From: Timema cristinae
Lineage: Eukaryota > Arthropoda > Insecta > Phasmatodea > Timematidae
Assembly: GCA_039000515.1 (NCBI GenBank)
Contig: JBCFYV010000001.1
Span: 56,529,372-56,593,371, forward strand
Direction of reading: 5' to 3'
Length of the DNA: 64,000 nucleotides
Part shown: piece by piece, positions 12,163 through 23,810 of the stretch
How the letters are laid out: each line of letters begins with the position of its first letter
Position numbering within the stretch: position 1 is the first letter of the stretch
The notes under the pieces: generated by a model
The model's database searches: none
Told to the model about the DNA's origin: nothing
What the model saw: only the letters and a program-made list of their open reading frames with translations
Program-made: the position numbers and the translations under genes

Positions 12163-12494
12163 AGAGTTGTGATCCATCGCGATACACACTATTTATTTCC
12201 AAGTTTGTTTTTCTTCTGTCATTTTGTTTTTATACAAAGGAAATAGACTACTAAAAAAATCAGTAACTTGTTTGACACGTTTAATTTCTGTACGGGTTAT
12301 TTAGAGACAAATCTTAGTTTCAAACTAGGACAAATACTCCGACCAGAACTGCATGACCACTAAGCCATTTCTTTGTCAAAAATATAAGTCTACCTCTAGC
12401 CCAATATATTGATTTTGGTCTGAGATTAGCCCCGGAAACTTAATAAAGATTATTATGCAGAAGCTGTATGTTCTTGCTATCTGTATATTTACAC

Positions 12495-12690
12495 TATCGG
12501 GGTAGGGATAAGAAAGGTAAGGTTTAGAATAAGTGTAAACGCAATTGCTTTGAGGAGTAGTAGTATGCTTTTCAAATTTAAAAAAAAACACCTCAGTATG
12601 TACAGACGAGAATCGAAGTCCAATCTCTACGTCACCAGAAAACCAGTACTGTAGCTTCACACTACGGTCCAACTGGTGTGGTACCTTATA
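12495..12690 (-). mobile_element. SINE-B, degenerate
   Basis: On the minus strand: ACCAGTTGGACCGTAGTGTG in the head, GATTGGACTTCGATTCTCGT around the B box, then TGAGGTGTTTTTTTTTAA and a decayed body ending in TTCTTATCCCTACCCC. Tail lost. The 98-codon frame at 12376-12672 is a reading of this repeat. Confidence 0.55.
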
Positions 12691-13014
12691 TGTACCGAGA
12701 CAAAATTAAATAGAGGAATATGTTAAAATGATTAGTTAGAGAACCCTTTAGACTCGTATATTGCTATAACGAGGGACGATCAAGTATTTTGATTCGTAAC
12801 CATTTTTTTTTGTCCGTTCAGTAAACCAAATGCATTCTTAATTTAATGTGTTTTACTCCATTTGTAAGTTTACAACACAATAACTGTATATAGAACTTCA
12901 GAAAATATTTCATCGCTTTATTGCATTATTTAAACTAAATACAATAATGAATCATCATATAATAACAAGTTAGCTCAAACTGTAAAATGATTAGAATTTG
13001 AACCACATCGTTGG
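12691..13014. other. No gene recognised
   Basis: AT-rich, nothing recognised. Confidence 0.6.
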
Positions 13015-13170
13015 ATACATGGCCTAAACTTCAGGCTCACTTAGTTTGGTTTTCTTTTAACAGGGAGGTCTGGGATCAAGCTCCAGTCGGGTGATTTTAC
13101 CCTTAACGGTTTCCCAATCTGCCTCTTCACATATTTGGTTACATTTCCTATAACATTTTAACCAGGCGTT
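13015..13170 (+). mobile_element. SINE-B, degenerate head and body
   Basis: CAGGGAGGTCTGGGATCAAG and CTCCAGTCGGGTGATTTTAC correspond to the B-box region and start of the body; AACGGTTTCCCAATCTGCCT follows. The tail is not recognisable. Confidence 0.5.
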
Positions 13171-13524
13171 TATAATGTCATCAAATAATAATGGGTTCAA
13201 TAAATCATTATTTTTTCCTCCATCATCTATTCTATGTTCTCTGAAAATTTGTTTGTTTAGCTTTAAAGTTTGATTCCTATATTTAAAGAGTACTGTTTTG
13301 GGGGAATCTTATGGTTATTATTTATATCATGCTTATGGCACGTTGCGCCGCTAAGCAATAATAATACAAACAACTATTATTAAAAATGAGTGTAATTTTC
13401 GGACAGCGTAAATTACTTTTAGAATCTTAAAATAAAAGCTCCAGCTTTAAAAAAGATATTAAACCCTACTCTTTTATTCTTTCATTTTTCCCATTTCCTC
13501 ATATCCACATAATCCGTTTGATTA

Positions 13525-13822
13525 AATTATTATTACTATTATTATCACCGCGTCTAACTACCGTTCGGGTTATACGCACTTACGCTAATGTGTAATGGTA
13601 GGGTGATTGTGAGATGAAATGGAGGACCTACAGTTTAACGTGGGATCCGAACCACGGTGGAGGCCTGACACTCAACACATTCACAAATTGTGATTAATAC
13701 ACTTCTTGTCAGAGGTGAAGGAAGGGTTTGAAATTCGGATTAATCTGTGTCGCGACCAAGGATTGAATCCCGGACCCATAGCAAATAAGTCCGACACCTT
13801 ACCCCTAAGACACCAGGTCACC
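13525..13822 (-). mobile_element. SINE-A, full-length, long-body subfamily
   Basis: The head ends at 13822 with the 5' signature GGTGACC. It has an A-box region GTGTCTTAGGGGTAAGG and B box GGGATTCAATCCTTGG on the minus strand. The body has the long variant (TTGTGATTAATACACTTC). The tail starts at 13546 and is followed by an interrupted ATT array at 13525-13545. There is no clear duplication and more divergence than copies at 33.7, 55.5 and 56.3 kb, so it is probably older. The stretch 13171-13524 shows nothing recognisable. Confidence 0.9.
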
Positions 13823-13897
13823 GTTTTTCCCTCTTATAAATTTTGACCAATAAAATAGGTAATTATTGACTATTGAGTTAAAAATGAGAGAGATAAA

Positions 13898-14785
13898 TGC
13901 TGTACCAGTGGCGGATCCAGAATGGGTTAAGGGGGGCACGCGCCCCCTTCAAGAAATGAAACCAATTTAATAATGTTAAAGTCAATACTAGTTTTAGTGT
14001 CACGTAATACTAATCTCACTAATCAGATTTAATTTTTTAAACTGTTATTGGTAATATTATTAAATGATAACATACGGTAATTATTAAAAATACTTAAGAC
14101 AATCACATTAAGTAGCTAATAAAATTATGAAAATAGGCATTAATGAAATTACCCAAATTTAAGTTGCGGGGGCTCTCACCTTGTTGCACAAACCATGTTC
14201 AGGTTCCAATCTATTTTATCATTTTTATTATTACTATTTCCATGATTAATAATAAATAAAGATCTTTAAAATAATGTATTTTTAAATAACGTGCTTTAAA
14301 CAAAATCTTTGAATAATACCTACCACACACATAACGTGTTAATATGGCTTAGTGTGAAATTCGATTTAGAATGAGAAATAACTGGCTTTACTATGGAGTG
14401 GAGTTCGGTTGTTGAAAATTTGAAAAATTCCATTTTGTCTAATTGGTTGAATAGCTAAATAACTATTTATATAACAATTGTTATTATGTTTAAAGTTAGT
14501 TTCCTCTTAATAATAACTATTCGTTGATATTCTTTTTATTTGTTTATAATAAATTTCTATATTAATTGCAAATTTCAAGTTATACCCTTCATTAGAAGAT
14601 TATTTTCAAGTTTAGCGTTACACTGAAAAATTACTTAAAGATTTACTCTCAAATTTTGAGGTATTTTCATGTCAACATTTCTTAAGATGAGTCCCACCCC
14701 TACCCCCGCCCCCTCCCCGAGCCGAATGGAGCACCCGCGTCCCCACCCCCCTCGCGAAAAGCCAGGCTTCAACCCCGTGCTGTTC
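13898..14785. mobile_element. hAT-like non-autonomous element, about 870 bp
   Basis: The left end at 13906 is CAGTGGCGGATCCAGAATGG followed by a G-rich then C-rich hairpin-like stretch, a start typical of hAT elements in invertebrates. The right end near 14777 reads CGGGGTTGAAGCCTGGC when reversed and is also preceded by a C-rich run. TGCTGTAC (13898-13905) and TGCTGTTC (14778-14785) could be the 8-bp duplication, 7 of 8 matching. The interior is AT-rich with no transposase motif. Confidence 0.6.
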
Positions 14786-14975
14786 AAACATTTCTCCTAA
14801 GAGGTTAAAGGAAAAACATCAACTTCTTGAGAAACTTACTATTTGTTTACTCTATGGCATAGAGAATTATTGCGTTTTAACTTAAGTAGTATCTTTTCAC
14901 AGCTAGAGCTCACAAAATTGTATTAATAAATTTGTCAATATCTCAGAAACTATTAGTTTTATTAAAATATATTTC

Positions 14976-14981
<6 letters not shown>

Positions 14982-15008
<27 letters not shown>

Positions 15009-15134
15009 GCACCGCGTCTTACTACACGTTCGGGCTATACGCACTTACGCTAATGTGTAATGGTAGGGTGATTGTGAGATGAAATGAAGGACCTACAGTT
15101 TAACGTGGAATCCGAACCACGGTGGAGGCCTGGC
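14982..15134 (-). mobile_element. SINE-A, 5'-truncated
   Basis: Contains the tail and body as far as GCCAGGCCTCCACC. The head and second body block are missing. (ATT)n lies at 14982-15008. A short CTATTT occurs on both sides and may be part of the duplication. Confidence 0.85.
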
Positions 15135-15179
15135 TATTTCAAATAAAAGTATTTTATTTTTTAATAGTACTAAAATTTT

Positions 15180-16135
15180 ACAATGATAACTGATACGTTA
15201 TCTAGTATCTCAAATAGTTGCAGAGATATAAAAAATGTTTGCTTCTGTAAAGAACCCTAAAAGTTCATGTTCATGGGAAGATGAAAAAAGCCATTTTGTT
15301 TATAATCTTAATCAACGCCTGGATACGAATTGAAATTAAAATTGTTAAAGCCAATTTTGAAAAAATGGATTTTTTTCTTTTTTTACCCTTTGGTAAATCG
15401 CTCTTAATTTAGGGTTAGACAGACACACAAATAGAAGACGTTGAAAAATAATTTTTTAGGGTTTGGGGGGTCATGAAACGTCAACATCCATCAACATCTC
15501 GTGTTAGGTTTTTTGACAGTAGTAAATCTTTACCTTATAATGTATAAAGTATGGAAAAGTTTAAAAAAATATATATGTTTTCGTATAGCTTGATAACTAT
15601 TGGTTTTATAAAAATATATTTCAAGTAAAAGATGTTTACTATAAATAGTTCTACATGTATGCAATGATTAGTAATTTCATATTTCAAAGACTTACGGAGA
15701 TAAAATTAAAATTATAATTTATGCATTTGACCGAAACCCTTAAAGTCTTTTTAACGAAAAGTTGAGGCTATCCATTTGGTTTGAAATAATGATCAAAGCT
15801 TTGAAATGAAATTTAATCAAAGTTGTTATAGCCGATTTTGATAAAATCGATCTTTTCATTTCCACCCTTAAGGAAACTAAACTTAATTTTAGGGTTAGAT
15901 ATCCAATTCCAAAGATTCCTGGGGTAACCCTATGAAAACCCTAAACACCAAGGCTTAGCCCAATCGGTAAAATAGTTTAGGCTCTTGCCAGAGGTACAGA
16001 CAGACAGATGGCATTGCGAAAACAATTTTTTAGGGTCCAGGGGGTCGTGAGACGTCGAGATTAATCAAAATATCGAGTTCAATTTTTTGGATGATCACAA
16101 TACTTTATACTTGTAAGATAGCGAGAAAGTAGAAT
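15180..16135 (+). repeat. Two diverged direct copies of an insect-like repeat
   Basis: Segments at roughly 15180-15560 and 15655-16135 share an ordered set of blocks. These are AAAGAACCCTAAAAGTT against GAAACCCTTAAAGTC, AAATTGTTAAAGCC against AAGTTGTTATAGCC, a TTTTACCCTTTGG against TTCCACCCTTAAGG block, TTTAGGGTTAGA, and AATTTTTTAGGGT followed by GGGGGTC. The second copy also has AGGTACAGACAGACAGATGG. Order and spacing are kept but identity is low. The class is unknown; I recall similar phrases from insect genomes. No coding frame. Confidence 0.55.
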
Positions 16136-16779
16136 ACATTTGAATGCCGTATTATGAATTTGTCCAATGTGTGTAAACACACGTACCCAAAATATTACTA
16201 TTTACATTTGTCTAATCCATTTAATTTACATGTTGCAAGATTTAATATTTCAAAAAGAAGTATTGGTGTACTTTTAAACTATTTTAATTATGTTTATTTA
16301 AAGATAAAATATTTTACATGTGAAAATAAGATTTAACTTGATTCAATTTTCATGGATCTCACTAATGGTATGTTTTTTGAGTAACAGAACGATAAAATGA
16401 ACCAAATTAAAAATAAGCCCTTAATTCAATTCTTCTGTAGATTATCATCTAAAAGACATTACCGTTTCCCTGTCCGTCCCATCCCTCCCACACAAGTACA
16501 AGGGACATGTCCGCAGCTTAATAAAACTGTTTTTACAGGCTAGTCCACGCCCGACAGGAACAAGAGACGGGACTATTTAAGGCCCTTGTCGATCGGTTCA
16601 AAGATTCTTCTCTTTAGAACATCGATGTCCCCTCTATGATCTCCGATTAGATACATTCTACCCCAAACAGAAACGGTGGGAAATGTACTAAGGGCGTCGC
16701 TGATCTCTTCTAAATAGAGTTCAAACCCTAAAAAAAAGTTTTAAGTTTGGTATATATTTTTCTCTCCGTTGAATTATGT
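16136..16779. other. No gene recognised
   Basis: AT-rich. A 60-codon frame at 16154-16336 is not recognisable. Confidence 0.55.
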
Positions 16780-17070
16780 TACTCGTAGCTTCTTTTAACT
16801 CGGCCATTTTCATGCCAGTGTCCTTGATGAAATCCAACCGACGTATTCGTGGTCTACCAGTTCATATTTTATCTTTCACCGTATCAAGTATGATATCCTT
16901 TTCCAGGGAGATGCTTCTCATTACGTGGCCAAAGTAGAATAGCCTTTGCCTTATTACCTATCTTACTTTCAAAGAAAATTCTTGGTTTGACCAGATTCTT
17001 ACTTATAATTCTGGCTGTCTACGTCATTCTCAGTAGTCGCCGCCAATACCAAAGCTCAAATGCATAGATT
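16780..17070 (-). pseudogene. LINE C-terminal fragment
   Basis: Read on the minus strand from about 17070, IYAFELWYWRRLLRMT comes first, then after a frame change YFGHVMRSISLEKDIILDTV (about 16925-16866), then GRPRIRRLDFIKDTG and KMAELKEAT. This order (W-R-R-L-L block, F-G-H-V-M-R, L-E-K-D-I, G-R-P-R, D-x-I-K-x-T-G, E-L-K-E-A) is the C-terminal tail found in many non-LTR retrotransposon polyproteins. There are at least two frame breaks and an in-frame stop, so it is dead. The clade is unresolved. The reverse transcriptase core is not visible upstream. Confidence 0.7.
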
Positions 17071-17150
17071 AAATAAAGTACATAATAATTACGTGTACTG
17101 TACACTACAGTGTACGTACTATTATTCATTCTTATTTTTGTTGCGATAAC

Positions 17151-17185
<35 letters not shown>
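17151..17185 (+). repeat. (ATG)n microsatellite
   Basis: About 11 perfect ATG repeats followed by a broken unit. Confidence 0.95.
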
Positions 17186-18814
17186 ATGATAGCACAATGA
17201 CCGAAATGACGTGTAGGCATTGTGACTTATAAACTTTTTTCTTTAATTAAAAACAAATAATAGTGGGCAACGATAAACCACGGATACTGAATCAGCGGAT
17301 ACGGATGTACTACTGTACTATCGTGCTTAAAACCTTTACAAACGTGTAGTTTTATGAACCGGGTAGGTTTTAGCTTTCTAGAAACGCAGGCATTTTATTC
17401 AACACTAAGGTAATTTAGCTTGGATAATTTCTCTCGGCTATTAAACGATAGACGAACTTAACAAATCCATGCATTATGGTAGTTCAAAGCTAGCACTGAA
17501 GAACAGAGGGAATTGGTTATATGAATAATATTTGAAAAAATAAGAACTCGCAGATATTCACACTATAGTACCCTTATCTCTATGTTAAAATAATATAATT
17601 TACAGATAACTTTTTATTGAAAACAAAAGCTGTTTTTTAACGATACTAATGTAAATTGACAGTGAATCTGAACATTAAAATTGCCGTGTTGGTGTATATT
17701 TAGTAATTTCTGATATGATTTATTCTTGATAGCTACTGTTTTGAACAATCTCGCTGATAAATGGTTATAAGTAATTATAAGTAATTTAGGTGATGGCTCT
17801 TTTAAGTAATCTCGCTTGTTACAGTTTTAAAGTACTGTAGGCCTATATTTTCCCATATTACTGTTCTCGTCTCTGCAGGTTATTTGGTAAAGAATGTACA
17901 AACACTAGATAACCATGGTTATATTACAGGGTGTGTTGTCAAAGGTATTTACTGTTAGTAAGGATTGTGTTTTAAAAAATACAATTACTTTACTTTAAAT
18001 AGTGCTATCCAAACATTAAATAGTTAGGTGCTAGGGCTGGATGTGTAGTATTAGAAATTTTGTCCTAGTGTGATAACAGTCTTTTTATGAGTCTTAAGCT
18101 TGTTAAGACCTTTCATATCGGAAACAATTAAAATCTATCATTAATACAAGTTAAAAGTTGTTTATTTCCATTTATGGATGCCCAGATCTTTTTTATTCCT
18201 AAGTATACTTATAGATTAAATTCTATAATTTGATTTGAACGGATTAAAGATTGTCTCTCTTACAGACTTCATCATAATATAATAACTCCCGACGCTTGTG
18301 ATATATGACCACCAACGCATTTTTACGAGACAGCCCTACTAGTTCTAACCTCAACCCCATCTCACATATACACAGGATATCGAACCAAGGTATCTCCTCA
18401 TCGAGGGAGATTCATGACCACGCTTAACACCCTCGTAAACCTCCAAGATGAACACAGCGTAAACACGAGGTTTATTCAATTATTTCTACATGAAGTACAT
18501 CGTTGATTTGTGGTGAGTTCGCTATCTATTGACACGCAACCGTATTGCACGGATATATATATGGGTCTCACACACACAGTCGTGTGTGTGTTCTGCTTTT
18601 ATTGTGCCTCAAGTGGGGTACATGTTGCGCATTTGTTTCGTCTGTGCGTGATATTTTGCACAAGAACTTGGAGCGACCTTTGCCACCAGTCAGGAGAGAT
18701 GCTTTGATGTACAACACGTTTTAATTTATTTCGCTTTTATTGGTACTCACCCGAGACGCTCGTTCGTTACATACGATTTTTTCATAGCTCTACTCTTTTA
18801 AAGCGGTCCTCTAT
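17186..18814. other. No gene recognised
   Basis: Mostly AT-rich. Near 18330-18460 a stretch with GGATATCGAACCAAGG and TTCATGACCACGCTTAAC may be an eroded tRNA-derived SINE head on the minus strand. A 65-codon frame at 18510-18707 has no recognisable features. Confidence 0.5.
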
Positions 18815-19285
18815 AAAGGTAACCTTTGATCGAAGTTACAATTCTGTCACAACAAAAGGTTACATCTTGTCGGATTATACTTTGGGCTTATCTTAGAGGA
18901 TACAGCATAGTGGACACAATCTTGCTACTTTTCAAGTTCAACGGAGGATACATTTTAATGTTTTACTTAAATATTCATAATTTCTAAGGTACTATTTGGT
19001 CGAAGATCTCCCACTTTTCGACTCAACCAACAATGGTGTCCTAACTGTAGGAATCAAGAGAAAGGAACATTACAGCTTCATAAAATTATAGGTCAACTTA
19101 AGCATACCCAAAAGCAATGTATTGTCAATTTATATTTTAACAGTTTTTTGCGGTAAGAAGAATGTAACCTTCGTTTACTCTAAAAAGTAGCAAGCTCACC
19201 TTTAGTAATTCAACTTTGGTACAGCTTATAGGATAAGGCCATTGTGTAGTCCTTGAAGGTATGACTGTCACCTTTCAGGGTAAAC
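18815..19285. mobile_element. Possible degenerate foldback element
   Basis: The halves show inverted similarity. CTTGCTACTTTTCAAGTTCA and ACGGAGGATACATTTTAA near 18920-18960 correspond to the reverse of 19145-19200, which reads CTTGCTACTTTTTAGAGTAA and ACGAAGGTTACATTC. Outer parts match more weakly, and neither termini nor a duplication can be fixed. Confidence 0.4.
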
Positions 19286-19600
19286 GGAGTGAACATCATA
19301 TTATATACGCTCGTGCGCGCACAGCACGTGGGACTAGCCAACTCTACCAGAACTATTTTCGCACGCGCTATGAATGACGATCGATGTCTAAAGTCCCGGA
19401 GTTAACAAGATGTATTGGAGGTGTCGTAGTGGTTCCCGTCTCTCTTTTTATCAAGCCCCTCACATGGCTGATAAGACAACCTTAACTCCATTGGCACATT
19501 AATGACGGGGGTCATGATATTGTGGCCGTTAAAATAAAGCCCTGCTATAGTCCAATTTTCATAAGAAAGCAGCTGGAAAGCTACTAGATCTAATTTCCCT
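19286..19600. other. No gene recognised
   Basis: Contains a short GC-rich patch with alternating GTGCGCGCAC near 19314 and a CACGTG hexamer. Nothing further. Confidence 0.5.
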
Positions 19601-19601
19601 T

Positions 19602-19845
19602 GTTATTCTAGCTTCGCGTCTAACCACTTGCTATAAGAAAATGTGCCAATTACTCCAAAGTGTTTGTGATAGTAAAGTTTGAATTTGTAGGAAGTGTACC
19701 AGCATTTGCGTAGTGAGATTGGAAAACTGTTTTAAGGAAAATAACCTTCAGTACACCCAACCGGAATTAAAACCCTAATATCTACGTCATCGGTAATCCA
19801 ATCTATTGTGAGAGTGAAGCCTTAGACCATGTGGCCACCGAAAAA
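19602..19845 (-). mobile_element. SINE-B, near full-length
   Basis: The minus-strand head TTCGGTGGCCACATGGTC, then TAAGGCTTCACTCTCAC, shows the Leu-like start and the same GTCTAAGG octamer that is hit by hAT elements elsewhere. The B-box region is GGGTTTTAATTCCGG. The tail is eroded but GACGCGAAGCTAGAATAA remains. Confidence 0.8.
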
Positions 19846-19971
19846 GGTAGTTCTTTCAGATATTCTTACATCAAGTAATGTGATATGCAGCTTTTACTTA
19901 TGATCATTAATATGATCAATACTAATAAAACAATACAAGTAAAGTAGTAAAAGAAAGTTAATTTTAGCTCC

Positions 19972-20046
19972 AAGAAAAAAGTGTTATTATTATTATTAGC
20001 ACCGCGTCTTACTACCCATTCGGGTTATACGCAAAAAAAAAAGTGT
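19972..20046 (-). mobile_element. SINE tail-only insertion with 13-bp duplication
   Basis: Only about 34 bases of the shared SINE tail (from GCGTATAACCCGAATGGG to the end) plus (AAT)n are present. AAAAAAGTGTTAT occurs directly on both sides, so this is an extreme 5'-truncated insertion and not a relic of a longer copy. It could come from SINE-A, SINE-B or the partner LINE. Confidence 0.85.
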
Positions 20047-20267
20047 TATGTATTTTTTATTTCCAAATTAAATAAAAGTATAAAACCTCCGTTGAGAACA
20101 TAATATTCAGAAATTAAACTACACATATCTACATAAGCAGTTAGTTAAATTTTGTATCTAAAATATTATTTTGTTTTAAAAACTGCCAACATACTCAGCC
20201 TTAACTAGTATTCCCTTTTCATCGCACCTTAACCCTCTTAACGTATAGCTTTCTTAAATTTAATAGA

Positions 20268-20296
20268 GGCCATTTCGGTAGCCAAATGGTCTAAGG
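20268..20296 (+). mobile_element. SINE-B tRNA head, left piece split by a hAT insertion
   Basis: TTCGGTAGCCAAATGGTC then TAAGG is the SINE-B 5' end, interrupted right after GTCTAAGG. The rest resumes at 20625. Confidence 0.8.
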
Positions 20297-20624
20297 CATT
20301 GGTTCACAACCTTTTCCATACCACGGACACCCTGAAGCCATTGAGAGTTCACCGCGGCACCCCACCCCTATTCTCCCCCACCTTACGAGGGAAATTAAAA
20401 ACTTACGCGCACAATTTCAAATATTCTATGTAGCTCAATTCATATTAATAAAAAAAAACAAGTCGGAAATTAATGAAAAAAGAGATGTTTACGCAAATTG
20501 AGACTAGCGAATATTAATTTATAGGCCTATGATTTTAAAATATGAATAGAAAATAACTAAACATTTATATTTGGTTCACGGACCCCCGAAGGGCTCGTTG
20601 TTTACCCTAGGTTGGTAAACTCTA
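20297..20624. mobile_element. Non-autonomous hAT element, 328 bp, inside SINE-B
   Basis: The left end CATTGGTTCACAACCTTTTC and the reversed right end TAGAGTTTACCAACCTAGGG are variants of the common hAT terminus CAGTGGTTC-CAACC. GTCTAAGG (20289-20296) and GTATAAGG (20625-20632) form the 8-bp duplication with TA in the centre, as in Buster-type hATs. Removing the element rejoins a continuous SINE-B head. The subterminal GGTTCACGGACCCCCGAAG also occurs in related form at 48228-48245. No transposase is encoded. Confidence 0.85.
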
Positions 20625-20852
20625 GTATAAGGAGTCACTCTTACAATAGGCTGAAATGCCAATGACAAGGAGATTTGAGTTCGAATCCTGGTCCGGTGTA
20701 CTGAAAGCTGTTTTTTGAAATTGTTTTCCACTCTCCCTTCACGCAAATTCGAGTATACTTCCTCTAAATTCAACCTTTGTAATACCTAATAAATAGTATA
20801 GGCAGGAGGTCTACATATGAGTACAGCCGGAACGGGTAGTAAGACGCACTGC
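20625..20852 (+). mobile_element. SINE-B, right piece with tail
   Basis: GAGTCACTCTTACAATAGGC follows the octamer, then the B box GAGTTCGAATCCTGG, body TTTCCACTCTCCCTTCACGC, and tail AACGGGTAGTAAGACGCAC. Apart from the hAT insertion this is one of the better preserved copies. Confidence 0.85.
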
Positions 20853-21354
20853 TGGTCTCTGTTAGCTCATAGATATATTTCCATGCGTTTTTATATCCTT
20901 CAGTGGCAAATGCCCAACTATCAACTAATGTTGAACACTTTCCTTTGTTAAAATGCAACCTCGATTAGAACCTTGTCGTTAAATACCTCGACTCCTGCCG
21001 ACATGTGTAACTTGTAAACTCTCAACAACTATCGCTTTATTTTAACTTTAGTTTCTTAATGTCATCCGTTAATAAAGAGTCCGATAGAGCTAGTAATTAG
21101 GGTCACTGTCGCCTAGATATTCCAGCGGAGCGAGTGAGATGTCACTAAGACACGGACTGTTTCGAAAACCAATAGGGGCAGTGCCCGCTGCAGGGGGGCG
21201 CGAATGTGATGTGAAGGGGGGCTTTGGAAGGGGGTGGGGGACCGAACATCACCTAATGGCGAGAACCCACCGCGAACACACCTTTTCAGTACAGAGAGCT
21301 GTTTGGACATTATAGCTAAGGTTCAGTCGCTATCAAATATTTGCACTAAAGAGA
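20853..21354. other. No gene recognised
   Basis: A relatively GC-rich patch at 21170-21280 has several G runs but no recognisable gene. Minus-strand frames of 62-65 codons here are unrecognised. Confidence 0.5.
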
Positions 21355-21531
21355 TAGAAGCGAGAACGGAAGAATTGTATATAGAAAATGTACTCGCTTG
21401 TGTATGTAGATAGATTGGGAGATTATTTAGATATAATCAACTGCCAGGATTCGAACTCTGATATCCACATGATTGGTCACCCAATAAAAACAGAAAGTGA
21501 CGAGTTAGGACATTCGACTAGCGAGGCGGGT
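21355..21531 (-). mobile_element. SINE-B, degenerate
   Basis: The minus-strand head ends with CCCGCCTCGC at 21531, with B-box-like GAGTTCGAATCCTGGC. The body is short and the tail is absent. Another SINE-B has inserted just beyond its 5' end. Confidence 0.65.
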
Positions 21532-21812
21532 TGCTGGTATAACTTTTTTTAGCACTGTATATTACCACCATTTCGGATTATACGCTTTATTACTAATTAC
21601 GCTATTGGTTTTAGGTATTGGGATGCTTATATATAGAGGAAGTGTACCCGAATTTGCGTGGAGGTAGAGTGGAAAACAATTTTAGAAAAACCTCCCTCAA
21701 TACACCCGAGTGAGATTCGAACCTCAATCTCCACGTTATCGGCAGTCAAGTCTACTGCAAGAGTAGCGCGTTAGATCACGCAGCCATCGAAGCGGGTTAC
21801 TGGTATAGCTGT
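21532..21812 (-). mobile_element. SINE-B, full-length, inserted next to another SINE-B
   Basis: The element spans about 21549-21798. The head GCTTCGATGGCTGCGTGATC, B box GAGGTTCGAATCTCAC and tail to GTGCTAAAAAA are present. TTGCTGGTATAACTTTT (from 21532) and TTACTGGTATAGCTGTT (from 21799) are a diverged duplication, showing that this copy inserted beside the older SINE-B. Confidence 0.8.
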
Positions 21813-23059
21813 TGTTATAAAAGTGTTTTTATAGAATGTAAGATACAAGATTTATGTTGAGCTTAAATAGGCCTATATATACAAATCGTATAGTTTATTA
21901 GAAAAATATATTTTAATATTTTTATAAAAAGATTAAGGTATTTATATAATTTATAATTTTCTGTGTCTTCTGAATCTTGTTTATATAATAACAGTTAACG
22001 TCAAGATGTATAAAATCTGTGCTATTTGTTGGGCGCCACTCCTAGGATCAAGGAGAAAAATAATAATCAAAAAGAAAAACATTTACCTGGGCTAATTCAG
22101 ACAGTGGCACGACGACTCTCAATACTCGAGACCACTGGGGAATACTTAAAATAAAACATTAGCAATTTAAATAAAAATGGATTGTTGAAATATTATGTAA
22201 TTTAGACTACAATAAAAATAAATGTATAAAATAACAATTATTGAACTTTTGTGGGTTTATTATTGTTTCCTTTTTTTTCACATCCCAATCCTACCCATGG
22301 AATTCCGGATGGTTATAATTCTAATTTTACAAAATAAAATAGTATCGTTGAGACAAAAAGAAGAAGAGAAAAAATCAATACAATTATTATTTAGACATAA
22401 AAATAAAATGTTAATTAATTCTCTGAATTAGATAGTCTTTCTGAAAGTTCTTACAGGAATTCTGATATTTGATAAAAGAAAAGAAAATACGAGTTTAAAG
22501 TTGAAGAGTTGGTTTGACCTCACCCATGAATTAGTCAGAAACAACACCAACTTCAGAAATTTGTTTCACTTCATTAATGTTAACTCGTCCACAATTCTTA
22601 AAAAAATAAACAGTCTAGCTCTTTCATATACACTTAGCTTTCCATTTGCTACTCACACTTTACTTTACAACCATTACTTCACTTTAAAATAAATTAAATC
22701 AAGAGCTCCACAAATGCAGCTCCATGTTAGACCAACACCGAGGAAGAAGACCCAGTCTCCTACAAAAAGTCTTCCAAAATCATATTTAAAAATGTTCTAT
22801 TCTTTACTTCCAAGTCCAAAGAGAAAACTAATATATTAAACCAAAAGATAAAATGTTGGCTATGGACTAGGGATAAAAATCAAATACAATGCAGGTTTAA
22901 TATAAATATTGAAATATATACCAATGAATATGAACAATGTTTCCTTAAAGAATTAAATGTTTATTTCCATATGTCAAAATTGAAAAGCGCGCTAGTTTGG
23001 AGTTATTTACATCTTGCCTTGTTTCCTCTTTTACAATCACGAGACCTACCGCTCACTTG
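21813..23059. other. No gene recognised
   Basis: Strongly AT-rich. Frames of 69 and 63 codons at 22222-22431 and 22501-22692 are low-complexity readings without motifs. Confidence 0.55.
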
Positions 23060-23067
23060 TTTGACAG

Positions 23068-23149
23068 ATCTGCGCATGCGTTGAAATCAATCATGGCCGA
23101 CGTTGAAAATAAAAAGAACAAGAGTCAAACAATCTTCCTCGAAGGATAA
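23068..23149 (+). promoter_or_regulatory. Possible NRF1-type site beside a short ATGGCC open frame
   Basis: CTGCGCATGCG at 23070-23080 fits the core of the NRF1/erect-wing palindrome (YGCGCAYGCGCR), common in animal housekeeping promoters. Thirteen bases on, ATGGCC at 23093 opens an 18-codon frame reading MADVENKKNKSQTIFLEG before TAA. That looks like a typical protein N-terminus, but no convincing splice donor follows within the frame. It could be a relic of a first exon or chance. Confidence 0.3.
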
Positions 23150-23810
23150 TTAATATGTTTGATAAGTGTTCTTCCTTAAGTCAAAATTCCTTATTTAAAT
23201 TATTTAAAATAATGTTATTCGTTGTTACTTCTGTCCTTTTACTTTATTGAATGGATGTAAATAGTATTATTTGTCAGGCCGGCAATACAGCGGCCGAACT
23301 CTGAAGTGCTTAATTTCAAACGAAAATCAATTGGAAACTCTTCACAAAAATTAGAAAAATATAGAGAAAACATGGTAGTGTGGCAAATAACGTCACAATA
23401 TAGAAAAATAAAAAATATATTTAATCTTCTCTTTTCATTATCCTTCCAGGCTATCAGCATTTAATTAAATTAATGGAGTGTAAATGAGGAGGGTAGAATT
23501 TATAGTAAATGTACTCAGAGAGTGAGACATAAATTAAGAAAAATATTTATCTGTACATTCAGCCAGAAATCGAACCAAGACAATGCCCATCACCTCCAAA
23601 AATATACTTTCTTGATCTTCACTTGTTCTCACTTTCGAAAACAAGAGTCCTTTTGTGTTTTTTAGAAATCACGATCCTTACATTTTAAAAACTAGCTGTT
23701 GCGAGTAAGAAATTTCTTAAGAGATTTCCCTAACCCATTTTTCAGTTTTTAAGGACAGTGAAATTGACCTTGGCCGATTTCTTCTTCTAACAGGGAAAAT
23801 CGCCCAAGGA
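23150..23810. other. No gene recognised; possible eroded SINE head
   Basis: AT-rich. At 23495-23602 a stretch with CATTCAGCCAGAAATCGAAC and GCCCATCACCTCC resembles the minus-strand SINE-B B-box region, heavily decayed. A 73-codon frame at 23239-23460 is unrecognised. Confidence 0.45.
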